From Deinococcus actinosclerus (GTDB lineage Bacteria; Deinococcota; Deinococci; Deinococcales; Deinococcaceae), in assembly GCF_001507665.1 (NCBI RefSeq), contig NZ_CP013910.1:1425501-1489500 (forward strand): a DNA stretch of 64,000 bases, written 5' to 3'. The notes below the pieces were generated by a model, which saw nothing but the letters and a program-made list of their open reading frames with translations, searched no databases and had not been told where the DNA came from. The translations under genes and the position numbers were made by a program. Shown in pieces: positions 21,985 to 32,822 of this stretch. The number at the start of each line of letters is the position of its first letter. Positions within the stretch are counted from its first letter, which is position 1.

Positions 21985-22812
21985 TCACGAGAGGTGCGCG
22001 TTCACCGTCGCCTCGCTCAGCGCCCACAGGCGCAGGGCCGTGCCGTCATCCTGCGCCTGCGGGGCGGGCGTGGTCTCGCGGGACTCGCTGAAGTACCGCC
22101 CCGACACCTTGACCGGATCGGCGGCGAGGTGGATGGTCGTCTGCGCGCCCTGCTCGGGCGTGATCGCGAAGCGGTCCACGAGGCGGTAGGCGCGGCTGAC
22201 CCACCCGCCGTTGTTGTGCGCGAAGCCCGTGGCGACCATGCCCGGGTGCAGGCTGTTGCTCTGGATGCCCTGTTCGCGCCGCGCGAGTTCCCGCGCGAAC
22301 AGGATGTTCGCCAGCTTGCTCTGCGAGTACGCCGCCCACCCGCCGTAGCCCCGGCGGAACTCCGGGTCGTCCAGACGCACGCGGCCCATCATGTGCGCGG
22401 CGGACGCGACCGTCACGACCCGGGGGGCGTGCCCGGCGCGCAGCAGGGGCAGCAGGTCGCGGGTCAGCAGGAACGGCGAGAGGTGGTTGAGCGCCCAGGT
22501 CTGCTCGATGCCCTCGCGGGTCTCCTGCCGGGTCGTGAAGAACGCCCCGGCGTTGTTGATCAGGACGTCCAGCCCCTCGCCGCGCGCCGTGAACTCCTGC
22601 GCGGCCCGCCGCACCTGCGCCAGTTCGCTCAGGTCGGCCAGCAGCGTGGCCTGCGCGCCGATCTCACGGGCGACCTGCGCGGTCTTGTCCGGGTTGCGGC
22701 CCACGATGGTCACGTGCGCGCCGCGCGTCACGAGTTCGCGGGCGGTGATCAGGCCGATTCCACCGGTCGCCCCGGTGATCAGGACGCGGCGGCCGTGCAT
22801 GCTGTTCGTCAT
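21985..22812 (-). CDS. Short-chain dehydrogenase/reductase (retinol dehydrogenase-like)
   Basis: A 275-residue SDR enzyme. T-G-A-T-G-G-I-G (about 14-21) binds the cofactor, L-I-N-N-A-G is near 87, a Ser lies in V-A-S-A-A-H, and the catalytic Tyr-Lys is Y-S-Q-S-K near 164. The V-G-R-N-P strand after beta-2 with Arg favours NADP(H). The C-terminal half (S-L-H-P-G-M-V-A-T) resembles the retinol-dehydrogenase/WW-oxidoreductase branch; the substrate is unknown. ATG 22812 has TATCCT 6 nt upstream. It lies downstream of the disrupted TetR gene on the same strand but is separated from it by a terminator-like hairpin. Confidence 0.85.
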   Translation of the reverse strand: MTNSMHGRRVLITGATGGIGLITARELVTRGAHVTIVGRNPDKTAQVAREIGAQATLLADLSELAQVRRAAQEFTARGEGLDVLINNAGAFFTTRQETREGIEQTWALNHLSPFLLTRDLLPLLRAGHAPRVVTVASAAHMMGRVRLDDPEFRRGYGGWAAYSQSKLANILFARELARREQGIQSNSLHPGMVATGFAHNNGGWVSRAYRLVDRFAITPEQGAQTTIHLAADPVKVSGRYFSESRETTPAPQAQDDGTALRLWALSEATVNAHLS

Positions 22813-22818
22813 GCGCCC

Positions 22819-22824
22819 AGGATA
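22819..22824 (-). promoter_or_regulatory. Probable -10 element of the SDR gene
   Basis: TATCCT on the minus strand, 6 nt before ATG 22812. Confidence 0.45.
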
Positions 22825-22913
22825 GAGGCACGGGGCGGCCGGGAACGGCGTGCCGGACGACAGTGGAGCCGTCACCGGCGCGCGCCGGGACTCAGGCGGG
22901 GCAGGCCAGGAAA

Positions 22914-22944
22914 GAGAGGCCTCGCTCTGGGAGTCCGGCCTCTC
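22914..22944 (-). terminator. Terminator-like hairpin downstream of the TetR pseudogene
   Basis: 8-bp perfect stem (gagaggcc / ggcctctc) with a 15-nt loop, followed on the minus strand by tttcctg. Separates the tetR and SDR transcripts. Confidence 0.5.
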
Positions 22945-23060
22945 GCGCTGCGGACTTCACTCGGCCCGCGTATTCACTTGTGCGCTGGTGACCATAGTGT
23001 ATGCCGCGCGGGGTCACAGGAGTGTCACATCGGCCTGAAGCCGGCCTTCACGCTCGGAGT

Positions 23061-23656
23061 TCATGAAGGCCACTCGGCGGTGCCCTGCAGTCCGGCCTGC
23101 ACGAAGCGGTCCAGGGTCTCGGCCAGCGTGGCGGTCTGCGCCCCGGTCAGGTTCGCGGTGATCGCGTGGGTGGCGGTCGCCTGGAGCAGCAGGGTCAGGC
23201 AGGTGAGCAGGTACGGCACGCGCGTGCGCCCCGCCGGGGGGTCACGTGCTGGTGCAGGCGCCGTTCGAGGTCGTGGAAGACGGCCAGCCGCCGCTCGGTG
23301 AAGGCCGGGCCGCTGCCGCTCTGGAGCAGGGTCAGCAGGGGCCGCTCCTGGATGAGCTGCGAGAGGATGGTGGCGAACGGGCGCGGCTGGGCGTGCAGGT
23401 CGCGCAGCAGCGGCGCGAGCCGCTCCTCGAACTCGCCCAGGCGCAGGTCGAGCAGTTCGCCCAGGATGTCGGCGGTCGAGGTGAAGTAGGCGTACACGGT
23501 GGGCCGCGAGATGTTCAGGTGCGCGGCGATGTCGCCCATGCTGATCGCCTCGAACCCCTGGCGGGTGAAGAGCAGTTCGCTGCCGTCGAGAATCTGCTGC
23601 CTCCGGTCGGCGGAGGGCAGGCGGCGCCGGGGCGTGGGGGAGGCGGGGACACTCAT
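23061..23656 (-). pseudogene. TetR-family repressor, frameshifted in a G6 tract
   Basis: The N-terminal half (23656 down to about 23240) reads as a normal TetR protein: R-R-Q-Q-I-L-D-G-S, then the helix-turn-helix with S-M-G-D-I-A-A-H-L-N-I-S-R-P-T-V-Y-A-Y-F. After Q-H-V-T-P the frame is lost and stops at 23195, while the next frame continues as an ordinary C-terminal ligand domain to 23061. One extra base in the run of six G at about 23236-23241 restores a single 198-residue ORF. This is either a real single-base deletion or a sequencing error in a homopolymer. It is divergent from the yhgE-like gene and is its likely repressor. Confidence 0.8.
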
Positions 23657-23662
23657 GGCGCC

Positions 23663-23668
23663 AGTCTA
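23663..23668 (-). promoter_or_regulatory. Probable -10 element of the tetR gene
   Basis: TAGACT on the minus strand, 6 nt before ATG 23656. The operator dyads begin 10 bp upstream, so repressor bound there would cover this promoter (autoregulation). Confidence 0.5.
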
Positions 23669-23677
23669 GCAAATTGC

Positions 23678-23705
23678 TGACAGATTGTCACTTGACAGAG
23701 TGTCG
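23678..23705. promoter_or_regulatory. Double TetR-type operator
   Basis: Two dyads of the form TGACA-N3-TGTCA: 23678-23690 (perfect) and 23693-23705 (last base changed), with centres 15 bp apart. The second contains TTGACA (23692-23697), a plausible -35 for the yhgE-like gene. Placement between the divergent tetR and yhgE-like genes fits cooperative binding by two TetR dimers. Confidence 0.65.
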
Positions 23706-23807
23706 GCAAAGGCGGATGCTGTGGGCATGACCACCGCACGCTGAGCCGTGCGCCGCGAGGCCAGGCGCTCAGCGCGCCGCCCCAGTCCACCTGTCCCAGA
23801 GGTACCC

Positions 23808-26534
23808 ATGACCCAACCCCGCCCCCCCCGCCCCAGCCTGCGCGAGAGCTACCGCGCCCTGACGCCCGCCGAACGCGGCCTGTGGCGCTACCCCATCATG
23901 TGGGCCGCCGCGCTGGCCTTCCTCTTCATTCCCATCACCTACGTCGGCGTGTACCTCATGAGCGTCTGGGACCCCGCCGGCAACCTCGACCAGCTGCCCG
24001 CCGCGCTCGTGAACCTCGACCGGGGCACCGTCTCACGCGGCGAGACGGTCAACGTGGGCCGCGACCTCGTCAAGGAACTGCGGGACGACCCCCCGGTGGA
24101 CTTCCGCACCTACCCCAGCGTGGCCGCCGCCCAGCAGGCCGTCCGCGACGGCGAGGTGTACTTCGCCCTGACCATCCCCGCCGACTTCAGCCAGAAGGCC
24201 GTGGCAGGCAGCAGCGCCCAGCACGGACTGCTTCAGCTGTACCGCGCGCCGGGCCTGAACTACTACGCCAGCACCGTCGCCGACCGCGTGGCGGGCACCA
24301 TCGCCACCAACCTGAACGCCAAGCTCGGTGAGAACCGCTGGGACGTCGTGCAGACCAGCCTGAAAGACGTGCAGGACGGTTTTGCGGACATCCGCGACGC
24401 CACCCGAAAGCTCGCCGACGGCGCCCAGCGCCTCACCGACGGCACCCGCAAGCTGAACACCGGCGCGGGCGACCTCCAGACCGGTGCGGGCACACTCGCC
24501 GGCGGCGCGGACAAGCTCGCCGGCGGCGCCGGGACCCTCAGCGGCGGCGTCACCCGCCTGACCGGCGGCGTCAGCCAGCTGAGCAGCGGCCTGCGCCAGC
24601 TGGAACAGGCCGCCCCAGGCAAGCAGCAGCTGCAACCCCTGCGCGACGGCGCCGCGAAATTGACCGCCGGCGCGACCAGTCTGAGGGGCGGCCTGAACAA
24701 ACTCGCCGCCGGGGGCGACCAGCTCGCCGCCGGCGCCGCGAAACTGGGCGCCGGGGCCACCCAGGTCGCGGGCGGCAACGCCCAGCTCGCCACGCAACTC
24801 CCGCAGCTGGCGGGCGGTCTCGGCGACCTGAACAAGGGAGCCCAGCAGCTCAGCGGCGGCGCCGCGCAGCTGCGCACTGGCGTCGCCAGTGGCCTGAAAC
24901 CCGCCGTGGACGGCGCCGCGCAGCTCCAGGCGGGCGCCCAGAAACTCAGCGGCGGCCTCGGGCAGGCCCGCGTGGGGGCGCAGAAGGCCGCCGACGGCGC
25001 CGGACAGCTCGCCGCCGGACTGCCGAAACTGGGCAGCAGCCTCGGCCAGCTCCAGACCGGGGCGCAGACCCTCGCCGGGGGCGCCGGGCAGCTGAGCACC
25101 GCCGTGAAGGGCACGCCCGCTGCCCCCGGCGCGGCCAGCCTCCAGACCGGCGCCACGCAGCTCGCAGGCGGACTGGGTCAGGCGCAGGCGGCCGCGCAGA
25201 CCGCCAGCAGCGGCGCCCAGGCCCTCGCCACGCAGCTGCCGGGCCTCGTGACCGGCCTGGGTGACCTCCAGACCGGCGCGAACCAATTGCAGGCGGGTGC
25301 CGACAAGTTACAGGCGGGCCTGACCAGCGGCAGCAGGAGCCTTCAGGACGGCGCCGCGCAGGTGCAGAGCGGCGCGCAGAAACTCGCGCAGGGCGCTGCC
25401 AGCGCCCAGGCCGGGGCGCAGAAGGCCGTGACCGGCGCGCAGCAGCTCGCGCAGGGCAGCAAGCAGGTGCAGACCGGCGCGCAGAGTCTCCAGAGTGGCG
25501 CCAGGACGCTGGCGGACAACACCCGCAAGGCCGCGCAGGGCGCCCAGAGCCTCGCCGGCGGCGCGAAGGATCTCCAGGCCGGCGTGAACACACTCGCCGA
25601 CGGCAACGAGAAGATCAAGGGCGCGCTGGGCCAGATCACCACGAAACTCCCCGCGCAGAAGGACCTGAACAGTCTCAACAGTGGCGGCAAGACCCTCGCC
25701 AGCAGCGCCCGTCAGCTCGCGGACGGCGCCGCCCGCCTCGAGGACGGCACCCGCACCCTGAAAAACGGCGCGGGGGACCTGCTGGACGGCGCGCAGCAAC
25801 TCACCGACGGCCTGAACGAACTGCACGACAAGGTCCCCGCCAGCATCGAGCAGCTGGGCGGCGACCCCACCGGCCTCGCCGAGAGCGTGCAGGTGCGCAC
25901 CACCAACTTCGCGGACGTCCCCAACAACGGCAACGCCTTCGCGCCGTACTTCATCGCGCTGGCCCTGTGGGTGGGCGCCACCATGACCACCTTCATCTTC
26001 CCGTACCTGCTGCTCCCCGAGAGTGGCCGCCAGACCCGCCAGGCCGCCCGCGTGGCCCGCAAACTCACGCAGCCGCTGCTGATCGTGCTGGGGCAGGCAC
26101 TGATCGTCGTGATCGGCGTGCGCCTGATGGGCGTGCAGTTCGGCAACCCCGCCCAGGTCCTCCTGACCACCGTCGCGGGCAGCGTGACCTTCCTGCTCGT
26201 GATCCTGGCCCTGAACCTCCTGATCGGGCCGGCCGGACGCATCCTGGCGCTCGTGCTGCTCATCGTGCAGCTCGCCGCGAGCGGCGGCAGCTACCCCGTG
26301 GAACTCAGCTCGCCGTTCTTCCAGGCACTCCACACCTTCATTCCCGTCACCGACGTCATCAACGCGCTGCGGCACGCCATGTTCGGCGCGTTCGAGGGCC
26401 AGTACTGGACGTTCATGGGCCGCATGGGTGCCGTGGCGCTCGTCAGCCTGATCGTGGCGCTGCTCAGCCGCCGCCGCTGGGTGTACACCGAGGACACCAA
26501 CTTCCGCTCCCCGATCATCACCGACGTCGGCTGA
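23808..26534 (+). CDS. YhgE/Pip-family membrane protein with a very long heptad-repeat domain
   Basis: This 908-residue protein has the YhgE/Pip plan: one N-terminal membrane helix (about residues 29-51), a periplasmic/extracellular domain, then a helix cluster at the C-terminus (about 715-895). The N-terminal ectodomain carries the family pattern (V-A-L-V-N-L-D-R-G; G-E-V-Y-F-A-L-T-I-P-A-D-F-S). Residues about 199-675 are some 65 heptads of L-x-x-G-A-x-x type (Leu at one position, Gly three on), visible in the DNA as a 21-bp periodicity. Pip is the Lactococcus phage-infection protein; YhgE resembles ABC-2-type export permeases and ESX accessory proteins. The opposed TetR gene fits an inducible export function. 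ATG 23808 follows AGAGGT. Confidence 0.85.
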   Translation: MTQPRPPRPSLRESYRALTPAERGLWRYPIMWAAALAFLFIPITYVGVYLMSVWDPAGNLDQLPAALVNLDRGTVSRGETVNVGRDLVKELRDDPPVDFRTYPSVAAAQQAVRDGEVYFALTIPADFSQKAVAGSSAQHGLLQLYRAPGLNYYASTVADRVAGTIATNLNAKLGENRWDVVQTSLKDVQDGFADIRDATRKLADGAQRLTDGTRKLNTGAGDLQTGAGTLAGGADKLAGGAGTLSGGVTRLTGGVSQLSSGLRQLEQAAPGKQQLQPLRDGAAKLTAGATSLRGGLNKLAAGGDQLAAGAAKLGAGATQVAGGNAQLATQLPQLAGGLGDLNKGAQQLSGGAAQLRTGVASGLKPAVDGAAQLQAGAQKLSGGLGQARVGAQKAADGAGQLAAGLPKLGSSLGQLQTGAQTLAGGAGQLSTAVKGTPAAPGAASLQTGATQLAGGLGQAQAAAQTASSGAQALATQLPGLVTGLGDLQTGANQLQAGADKLQAGLTSGSRSLQDGAAQVQSGAQKLAQGAASAQAGAQKAVTGAQQLAQGSKQVQTGAQSLQSGARTLADNTRKAAQGAQSLAGGAKDLQAGVNTLADGNEKIKGALGQITTKLPAQKDLNSLNSGGKTLASSARQLADGAARLEDGTRTLKNGAGDLLDGAQQLTDGLNELHDKVPASIEQLGGDPTGLAESVQVRTTNFADVPNNGNAFAPYFIALALWVGATMTTFIFPYLLLPESGRQTRQAARVARKLTQPLLIVLGQALIVVIGVRLMGVQFGNPAQVLLTTVAGSVTFLLVILALNLLIGPAGRILALVLLIVQLAASGGSYPVELSSPFFQALHTFIPVTDVINALRHAMFGAFEGQYWTFMGRMGAVALVSLIVALLSRRRWVYTEDTNFRSPIITDVG
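24402..25830 (+). repeat. Degenerate 21-bp coding repeats of the YhgE/Pip heptad domain
   Basis: About 65 tandem degenerate units coding L-x-x-G-(A/V)-x-x. They differ in sequence but keep period and reading frame, so this is a protein-level coiled repeat rather than a young satellite. Confidence 0.8.
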
Positions 26535-26546
26535 ACTGCCCCGCGG

Positions 26547-26583
26547 CATGGCCCCCACCTCCGACTGGAGGGTGGGGGCCATG
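26547..26583. terminator. Bidirectional terminator between the YhgE/Pip and MFS genes
   Basis: Near-perfect palindrome: catggcccccacc and ggtgggggccatg arms with a tcc/gga inner stem and one bulge. Serves both convergent genes. Confidence 0.75.
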
Positions 26584-26594
26584 TGCCGGGTGAT

Positions 26595-27845
26595 TCAGGC
26601 GGCGGCCCGGCGGGTATCCGGCACGTTCCGGATCAGGATCACGCCCAGGATGAAGCACACGGCGGCGATCCCGAAGACCAGGGTGTACCCCAGGTTCCCG
26701 CCCTGCGCGTTCCCCCAGTCGAGCAGCGCGCCCTGTGGGGCACTGCTCATCTGCGGCGCGACGAACGCCACGTGCCAGATCCCCATGTCCCGCGCGTAGC
26801 TGCTCTGGCTGGGCATCGCGTCACTGCCCAGCGCCCAGTCCACGCTGGTGAACGCCCCGAAGCCCAGCCCGAACGCGCCCGCCAGTGCCAGCGCCGCCCC
26901 GAACGACGGCGCGACCAGCAGCAGCAGCGCCGCCGCCGCCATCAGCGTGCCCGCCACGTAGATGACGGGCTTGCGGCCCACCCGGTCACTGATCCGCCCG
27001 CCCAGACTGGCCGACGCGATGCTGCCCACGATGATGCACAGCAGCATGACGCTGGTGCTCGTGCCCGCGTCGGACTGGCGCAGCACGTCCTTGTTGTAGT
27101 ACTGCAAGAAGGGCTGCACGCTGTACTGCCCCAGCGAGAACAGCACCCGCGTGACGAACACCCACAGGAACGGCTGATGCGCGAACAGCTGCCGCCAGGA
27201 CATCGTGGGGCCGCCCGCCGGGCGCGGGACCACCGTGTCCGGCTCCGGCACGCCGCGCAGCGTGACCAGCGCCGGGCCGATCAGCAGCAGGGCGATCAGC
27301 ACGAACGACACCAGCACCGGCAGCTTCAGCAGGCCGATCACCACGGCCGATACCGCGCCCAGCAGCTGCCCCAGCGCCTGCAGCATCGCCATGACGCCGC
27401 TGTAGCGGCCCCGCTCGCCCGGCGCGACCAGTTCCGGAATGAGCGCCGAGTAGGGCGCGGTGGCGAAATTGTTTCCGAATTGCACGAGCAGGAAGCCCAG
27501 CAGGTACACCCAGAACCCCGCCATACCGCCCAGCGCGGACGCCGCCAGCGCCATCACCGCCAGTCCCACGAGGTTCACGATCAGGCCCATCCTCAGGTAC
27601 GGGAGCCGCTTGCCGGTGCGGTCGCTGTGCGCGCCCACCAGCGGCGGCAGCACCAGCGCCATCACCGCGCCGATGCCCGCCAGCAGGCCCAGGAAGGTGC
27701 CCTTGCGGTCCTCGCCCACGAACGTCACGACATTCTCGGGCATGAGGATCAGCAGCAGCAGCAGCCAGTGGAACGCCGAACCGAACCAGAAGGCGGACAG
27801 CACCCAGGGACTCACCCGGGGGCGTGAAGTGGAGGCAGGGGTCAT
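26595..27845 (-). CDS. MFS transporter
   Basis: A 416-residue, 12-helix carrier. The loop 2-3 motif is [10 protein letters not shown] (about residues 74-83) and its second-half copy [12 protein letters not shown] lies near 283. Helical segments such as [16 protein letters not shown] resemble the sugar/glycoside-cation-symporter-like branch of MFS; the substrate cannot be told. ATG 27845 has TATACT 8 nt upstream. It is 38 bp downstream of the RluA gene on the same strand. Confidence 0.85.
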   Translation of the reverse strand: MTPASTSRPRVSPWVLSAFWFGSAFHWLLLLLILMPENVVTFVGEDRKGTFLGLLAGIGAVMALVLPPLVGAHSDRTGKRLPYLRMGLIVNLVGLAVMALAASALGGMAGFWVYLLGFLLVQFGNNFATAPYSALIPELVAPGERGRYSGVMAMLQALGQLLGAVSAVVIGLLKLPVLVSFVLIALLLIGPALVTLRGVPEPDTVVPRPAGGPTMSWRQLFAHQPFLWVFVTRVLFSLGQYSVQPFLQYYNKDVLRQSDAGTSTSVMLLCIIVGSIASASLGGRISDRVGRKPVIYVAGTLMAAAALLLLVAPSFGAALALAGAFGLGFGAFTSVDWALGSDAMPSQSSYARDMGIWHVAFVAPQMSSAPQGALLDWGNAQGGNLGYTLVFGIAAVCFILGVILIRNVPDTRRAAA

Positions 27846-27853
27846 GTGCGGCG

Positions 27854-27859
27854 AGTATA
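27854..27859 (-). promoter_or_regulatory. Probable -10 element of the MFS gene
   Basis: TATACT on the minus strand, 8 nt before ATG 27845. Confidence 0.45.
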
Positions 27860-27883
27860 CGGGCGCCCGGCGCGGCCCGCTGC

Positions 27884-28639
27884 CTAAACGCCCTCCGGCA
27901 GCGCGTCCCAGTACGCGCGCAGGTCCGGGGCGAGCGGCACCTGCGCGACCACCTGCGCGCCCGCCCACGGGAACGCCACGCGCGCCGCGTGCAGCGCCTG
28001 CCGCGCCAGCCCCAGCCGCGCCGTGAGTTCCGGCGTCTGGCCCTCCTCCATGAAGCGCAGGAACACCCCGGGGTCCCGCCCGTAGATCTTGTCCCCGACC
28101 ATCGGCAGGCCCAGGTGCGAGAGGTGCGCGCGGATCTGATGCAGCCGCCCCGAGCGGGGGTACGCCTCGATTAGCGCGTGCCCGGCGCGGCGGGCCACCA
28201 CCCGGAAGTCCGTCACGGCGGGCCGCCCGTCCGGCACGACCCCCTGCCGGATCGCGATGCGGTTCGCGCCGCCCAGCCCCAGGTCGCCCAGCGGGGCGTC
28301 CAGCGTGCGCCGCTCCCAGTCCGGCGAGCCGTGCACGAGGGCGAGGTACGTCTTGCCGACCAGATGCGTCTTGAACAGCGTGAAGAACCGCCCCGCCGCC
28401 TCCCGGTCCCGCGAGAGGACCTGCGCGCCGCTCGTCTCGCGGTCCAGCCGGTGCGGAGGCGCCAGGTCCGCCTCGCCCGTCTCGCGCCGCATGAACGTCA
28501 GCAGGTCCGGCACGTCCACCCGCGCCCGCACCGGATGCGTCAGCCACAGCGCGGGCTTGTGCACCACGTAGAAATCCGGGTGCTCCAGGATGACGCGCGG
28601 CTTCTCGGTGGGCGGCAGCAGCGGCGCGCGGGCGGTCAC
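27884..28639 (-). CDS. RluA-family RNA pseudouridine synthase
   Basis: A 251-residue enzyme that isomerises uridine to pseudouridine in rRNA or tRNA. The catalytic Asp lies in H-R-L-D-R-E-T-S-G (about residues 54-62); [14 protein letters not shown] opens the catalytic domain and [18 protein letters not shown] matches the RluA RNA-binding block. There is no N-terminal S4 domain, as in RluA and TruC rather than RluC/D; the target uridine is unknown. GTG 28639 overlaps the upstream flavin reductase stop by 4 nt. Confidence 0.9.
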   Translation of the reverse strand: MTARAPLLPPTEKPRVILEHPDFYVVHKPALWLTHPVRARVDVPDLLTFMRRETGEADLAPPHRLDRETSGAQVLSRDREAAGRFFTLFKTHLVGKTYLALVHGSPDWERRTLDAPLGDLGLGGANRIAIRQGVVPDGRPAVTDFRVVARRAGHALIEAYPRSGRLHQIRAHLSHLGLPMVGDKIYGRDPGVFLRFMEEGQTPELTARLGLARQALHAARVAFPWAGAQVVAQVPLAPDLRAYWDALPEGV

Positions 28640-29226
28640 AGTTCCCACACGCTGGCGTAGTCGCGGCCCCGCAGGCGCGCCGAGAGGTCCACGCCCCGGT
28701 CCACCGTCCGCGAGAGCCGCCCACGCAGCCACTCGCCCGGCACGCCCGGCGCGGCCCAGTGCGCGGACGTCGCGTACACGAAGTGCGGGTTCACCACGCA
28801 GCGGAAATCCACCATCAGCCCGAACGCGAACGCCCCGTGACTCAGGTACCCGTGATCCAGCCCGCCGGACACCAGGAATGTCACGGGCCGGTCGAACCAC
28901 GCGCCGTACAGGCCGCGCGCGGCGTCGCTGCTCCCGGTCAGTTCCACCAGCGCCTTCACGCCCGACCCCAGCCCCCAGTTGTACACGGGCACGCCCAGGA
29001 ACACCCCGTCCGCCTCGCGGATCGCGCGGTGGTACACCTCGGCGTGCGGGTGGGCGTAGCAGCCCTGTGGGCCCTGATCGTTGTCGAAGGGCGGCAGGGG
29101 CGTAGCGCGCAGGTCGAGGTGCGTGACCTCGTGCCCCTGCGCCCGCAACTGCGCGGCCGCGAGGTCACACAGCCACGCGCTGCGGCTCTCCGGGTCGAGG
29201 CTGGTCGAGAGGACGGCGAACTTCAC
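28636..29226 (-). CDS. NADPH-dependent FMN reductase/flavodoxin-like oxidoreductase
   Basis: A 196-residue flavodoxin-fold protein. The FMN phosphate loop is [10 protein letters not shown] near the N-terminus, and G-V-P-V-Y-N-W-G (about residues 78-85) is the flavin-ring loop of the FMN_red family; G-G-L-D-H-G-Y near 121 also matches. It likely reduces quinones, azo compounds or chromate, or supplies reduced FMN. GTG 29226 has TACCCT 6 nt upstream. Coupled to the RluA gene by a GTGA overlap, with no obvious functional link. Confidence 0.85.
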   Translation of the reverse strand: MKFAVLSTSLDPESRSAWLCDLAAAQLRAQGHEVTHLDLRATPLPPFDNDQGPQGCYAHPHAEVYHRAIREADGVFLGVPVYNWGLGSGVKALVELTGSSDAARGLYGAWFDRPVTFLVSGGLDHGYLSHGAFAFGLMVDFRCVVNPHFVYATSAHWAAPGVPGEWLRGRLSRTVDRGVDLSARLRGRDYASVWEL

Positions 29227-29232
29227 CCCGAC

Positions 29233-29238
29233 AGGGTA
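29233..29238 (-). promoter_or_regulatory. Probable -10 element of the FMN reductase gene
   Basis: TACCCT on the minus strand, 6 nt before GTG 29226. Confidence 0.45.
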
Positions 29239-29269
29239 GCGTCCCGCCGGGAATCAAGCCCGGCGCGGG

Positions 29270-29632
29270 TCACTCGGTGGTCGTGTGGACCGCGCCGCCC
29301 TCGCCGACCACCACGCGCGCCGACTGGTCGTCCAGCGCCCCCAGGGCGACCTCCGCCCCGCCCACCTGCACGGTCGCCTGCCCCTCGACCGGCACCCGCC
29401 ACGACTGGTGCGGCCACAGCCGCGCCCGTTCCACGCACCCGGCCGGGCCGCACACCCGCAGGCCCGACAGGACCTGACCGGACTGGTTGGCGACCTCCAC
29501 GCCGCCCGCCACGCCGAACAGCAGCCACGCCCACGTCACCAGCGTCCCCAGGCCCAGCAGGCCGCCCGCCACCGACCACACGGGAACAGGGGCGGCGGGC
29601 CGGGGCTGGGCGGTGGGGGCAGGCGCGTTCAT
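29270..29632 (-). CDS. Membrane-anchored protein of unknown function
   Basis: A 120-residue protein: Pro/Ala-rich cytoplasmic start, one membrane helix (about residues 19-42), then an exported beta-rich domain with two Cys (V-C-G-P-A-G-C-V). The pattern V-E-V-A-N-Q-S-G-Q-x-L-x-x-L-R-V-C suggests an immunoglobulin-like fold. No family recognised. CACACT, a near match to the window's -10 pattern, is 6 nt before ATG 29632. Confidence 0.55.
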   Translation of the reverse strand: MNAPAPTAQPRPAAPVPVWSVAGGLLGLGTLVTWAWLLFGVAGGVEVANQSGQVLSGLRVCGPAGCVERARLWPHQSWRVPVEGQATVQVGGAEVALGALDDQSARVVVGEGGAVHTTTE

Positions 29633-29686
29633 GCCCCCAGTGTGCCGCGCGCGCGTCTGGGCCGCATCAGCCGTTTGATGCAGGCG

Positions 29687-31324
<1,638 letters not shown>

Positions 31325-31331
31325 CCGCCCG

Positions 31332-31337
31332 AGGCTA
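31332..31337 (-). promoter_or_regulatory. Probable -10 element of the DUF4127 gene
   Basis: TAGCCT on the minus strand, 7 nt before ATG 31324. Confidence 0.45.
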
Positions 31338-31375
31338 GCAGGCCCCGGTAGGGGAGAGGTGCAACGCCCGCGGGC

Positions 31376-31413
31376 GGCCCCCCGACCAGCGGCGTGCGGC
31401 TGGCCGGGGGGCC
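31376..31413 (-). terminator. Strong hairpin downstream of the YkgJ/phosphatase/hydrolase operon
   Basis: 9-bp outer stem (ggccccccg / cggggggcc), one mismatch, then an inner stem; no T run. Probable terminator or mRNA 3' stabiliser. Confidence 0.55.
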
Positions 31414-31497
31414 GGCAGGGCCGGAAACGGGAGGCTCCACCCCGTGAGCGTCCCGTGAAGGTCGTGTCACCCTCCACGCATCTGGCCGTCTACCGGG

Positions 31498-32271
31498 TCA
31501 CTGGTCCGCCCGCAGGAACGCCAGCGTGGCGTCCCGCATCCGCACGCTCGTGTAGTGCCCCACCCCGGGGTACACCGCCTCGCGCAGGGCGTCCGGGCGA
31601 CCGGCCGAGGCATACGCCGCGCGGTAGGCGGCGGCGGTGGGCGCGTGTTGCTCCTCGGGTGGGAACACCGGGTCGGCCCCGCCACTGGCGAGGAACAGTG
31701 GCGTGGGGACGGCGTCCGCTGCGTGCGCCAGCGGGCGATGCCGCTCCAGGAACGCCCGGAGGTCCGGGCGGCGCACCTCCGGCTCGTGCCACACGCCGGA
31801 CGTGATCAGCGCCGCCGCCCGCGCGACGCGCGTCTCGGTCCGGGCCAGGGTCTGCGCCACGTAGCCGCCCATGCTGGAGCCCACCACCCACACCGGCACC
31901 CGCCCGTAGGTCGCCTGCGCGGCGTCCAGCAGCGCCGGGGCCTCCGCGACCGTGCGGCGCACGCTCTCCCACACGTACTCGCGGGCGTTCAGGCCCGGTG
32001 GAGTGTCTGAGTGCCGCTCGCCGTGCAGCGCCGCGTCCGGCAGGACCACCGCCGCGCCCCACGCGGCCAGCGCGGCGTACACGCCCAGCTTGCCCTCCTT
32101 GGCGGCCCAGGCCCCGTGGTACACGACGCAGACCGCCCGCACCTCCCGGCCCGGCGCCGGGCGTTCGATCAGGCAGGGGACGCCTGCGAGCATGTGGCGT
32201 TCCACGGCATACGGCTCACCGCCCACCAGCGGCGCCGCGTGCGGGTCGTCCGGGTGGAAGGCGCGGGTCAC
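31498..32271 (-). CDS. Alpha/beta hydrolase
   Basis: A 257-residue alpha/beta-hydrolase-fold protein. The nucleophile elbow is G-S-S-M-G-G-Y (near residue 122), preceded by V-V-Y-H-G-A-W around 51 forming the oxyanion region; an acidic residue in S-G-G-A-D-P-V and His in G-V-G-H-Y complete a triad. Closest in appearance to prolyl-oligopeptidase-like/dienelactone hydrolases; natural ester or peptide substrate unknown. GTG 32271 overlaps the upstream phosphatase stop by GTGA, so it is the third gene of a coupled operon. Confidence 0.82.
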   Translation of the reverse strand: MTRAFHPDDPHAAPLVGGEPYAVERHMLAGVPCLIERPAPGREVRAVCVVYHGAWAAKEGKLGVYAALAAWGAAVVLPDAALHGERHSDTPPGLNAREYVWESVRRTVAEAPALLDAAQATYGRVPVWVVGSSMGGYVAQTLARTETRVARAAALITSGVWHEPEVRRPDLRAFLERHRPLAHAADAVPTPLFLASGGADPVFPPEEQHAPTAAAYRAAYASAGRPDALREAVYPGVGHYTSVRMRDATLAFLRADQ

Positions 32272-32822
32272 GCCGGGAGGACCAGGCGGGTCGGCGTGTC
32301 CCCCGGCGTCCAGAGCCACACGTCCGGATTGCGCAGCGCCGCCCACCCGTCATGGCCCAGGCCCAGCAGCAGCGCCAGGAGATTGCCGTGCGTCACGACG
32401 ACCGTCACGCCCCCTGGGTCGCGGCGCGCGTCCAGCGCCGCCTGACCGCGCCCCCGGGCCGCCGCGCCGGACTCGCCGCCCGGCAGCGCCAGCGTGTCGT
32501 CCGCGAAGCTGTCGCGCAGCCGCGCCGGCCAGTCCGCGCGGGGCGCGCCCGTCAGGACCCGTTCGGTCAGGCGGTCGTCGGTGATCACCGGCAGGTCCAG
32601 CGCCGCCGCCAGCGGGGCCGCCGTATCCGCCGCGCGGCGCCACGGGCTGCTGACCACCCGCGTGACGCCCAGCCCGCGCAGCGCAGGGACCAGGGCCGCC
32701 GCGCCCGCCTCGCCTTCGGGGGTCAGCGCCGCTCCGGGTTCCTGCCCCGACGCGCGGGCGTGCCGCACCAGCACCAGCGTGCCCTTCGGCGGAGGGGAGG
32801 CTGGCAGGGGAGAGGCCGTCAC
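32268..32822 (-). CDS. Histidine phosphatase family protein
   Basis: A 184-residue phosphoglycerate-mutase-like phosphatase. The phospho-accepting motif is L-V-R-H-A (the usual R-H-G has Gly changed to Ala), followed by L-T-P-E-G and by [12 protein letters not shown]; the second catalytic His is in V-V-T-H-G-N (about residue 145). Catalytic residues are present, so it should be active on a small phosphoester or phosphoprotein; the substrate is unknown. GTG 32822 overlaps the YkgJ stop by 4 nt. Confidence 0.85.
   Translation of the reverse strand: MTASPLPASPPPKGTLVLVRHARASGQEPGAALTPEGEAGAAALVPALRGLGVTRVVSSPWRRAADTAAPLAAALDLPVITDDRLTERVLTGAPRADWPARLRDSFADDTLALPGGESGAAARGRGQAALDARRDPGGVTVVVTHGNLLALLLGLGHDGWAALRNPDVWLWTPGDTPTRLVLPA

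Noticed and set aside
24402..25830. Tandem periodic DNA that could suggest a CRISPR array or satellite
   Set aside because: The 21-bp period is in frame, codes L-x-x-G heptads, and has no identical repeats or unique spacers.
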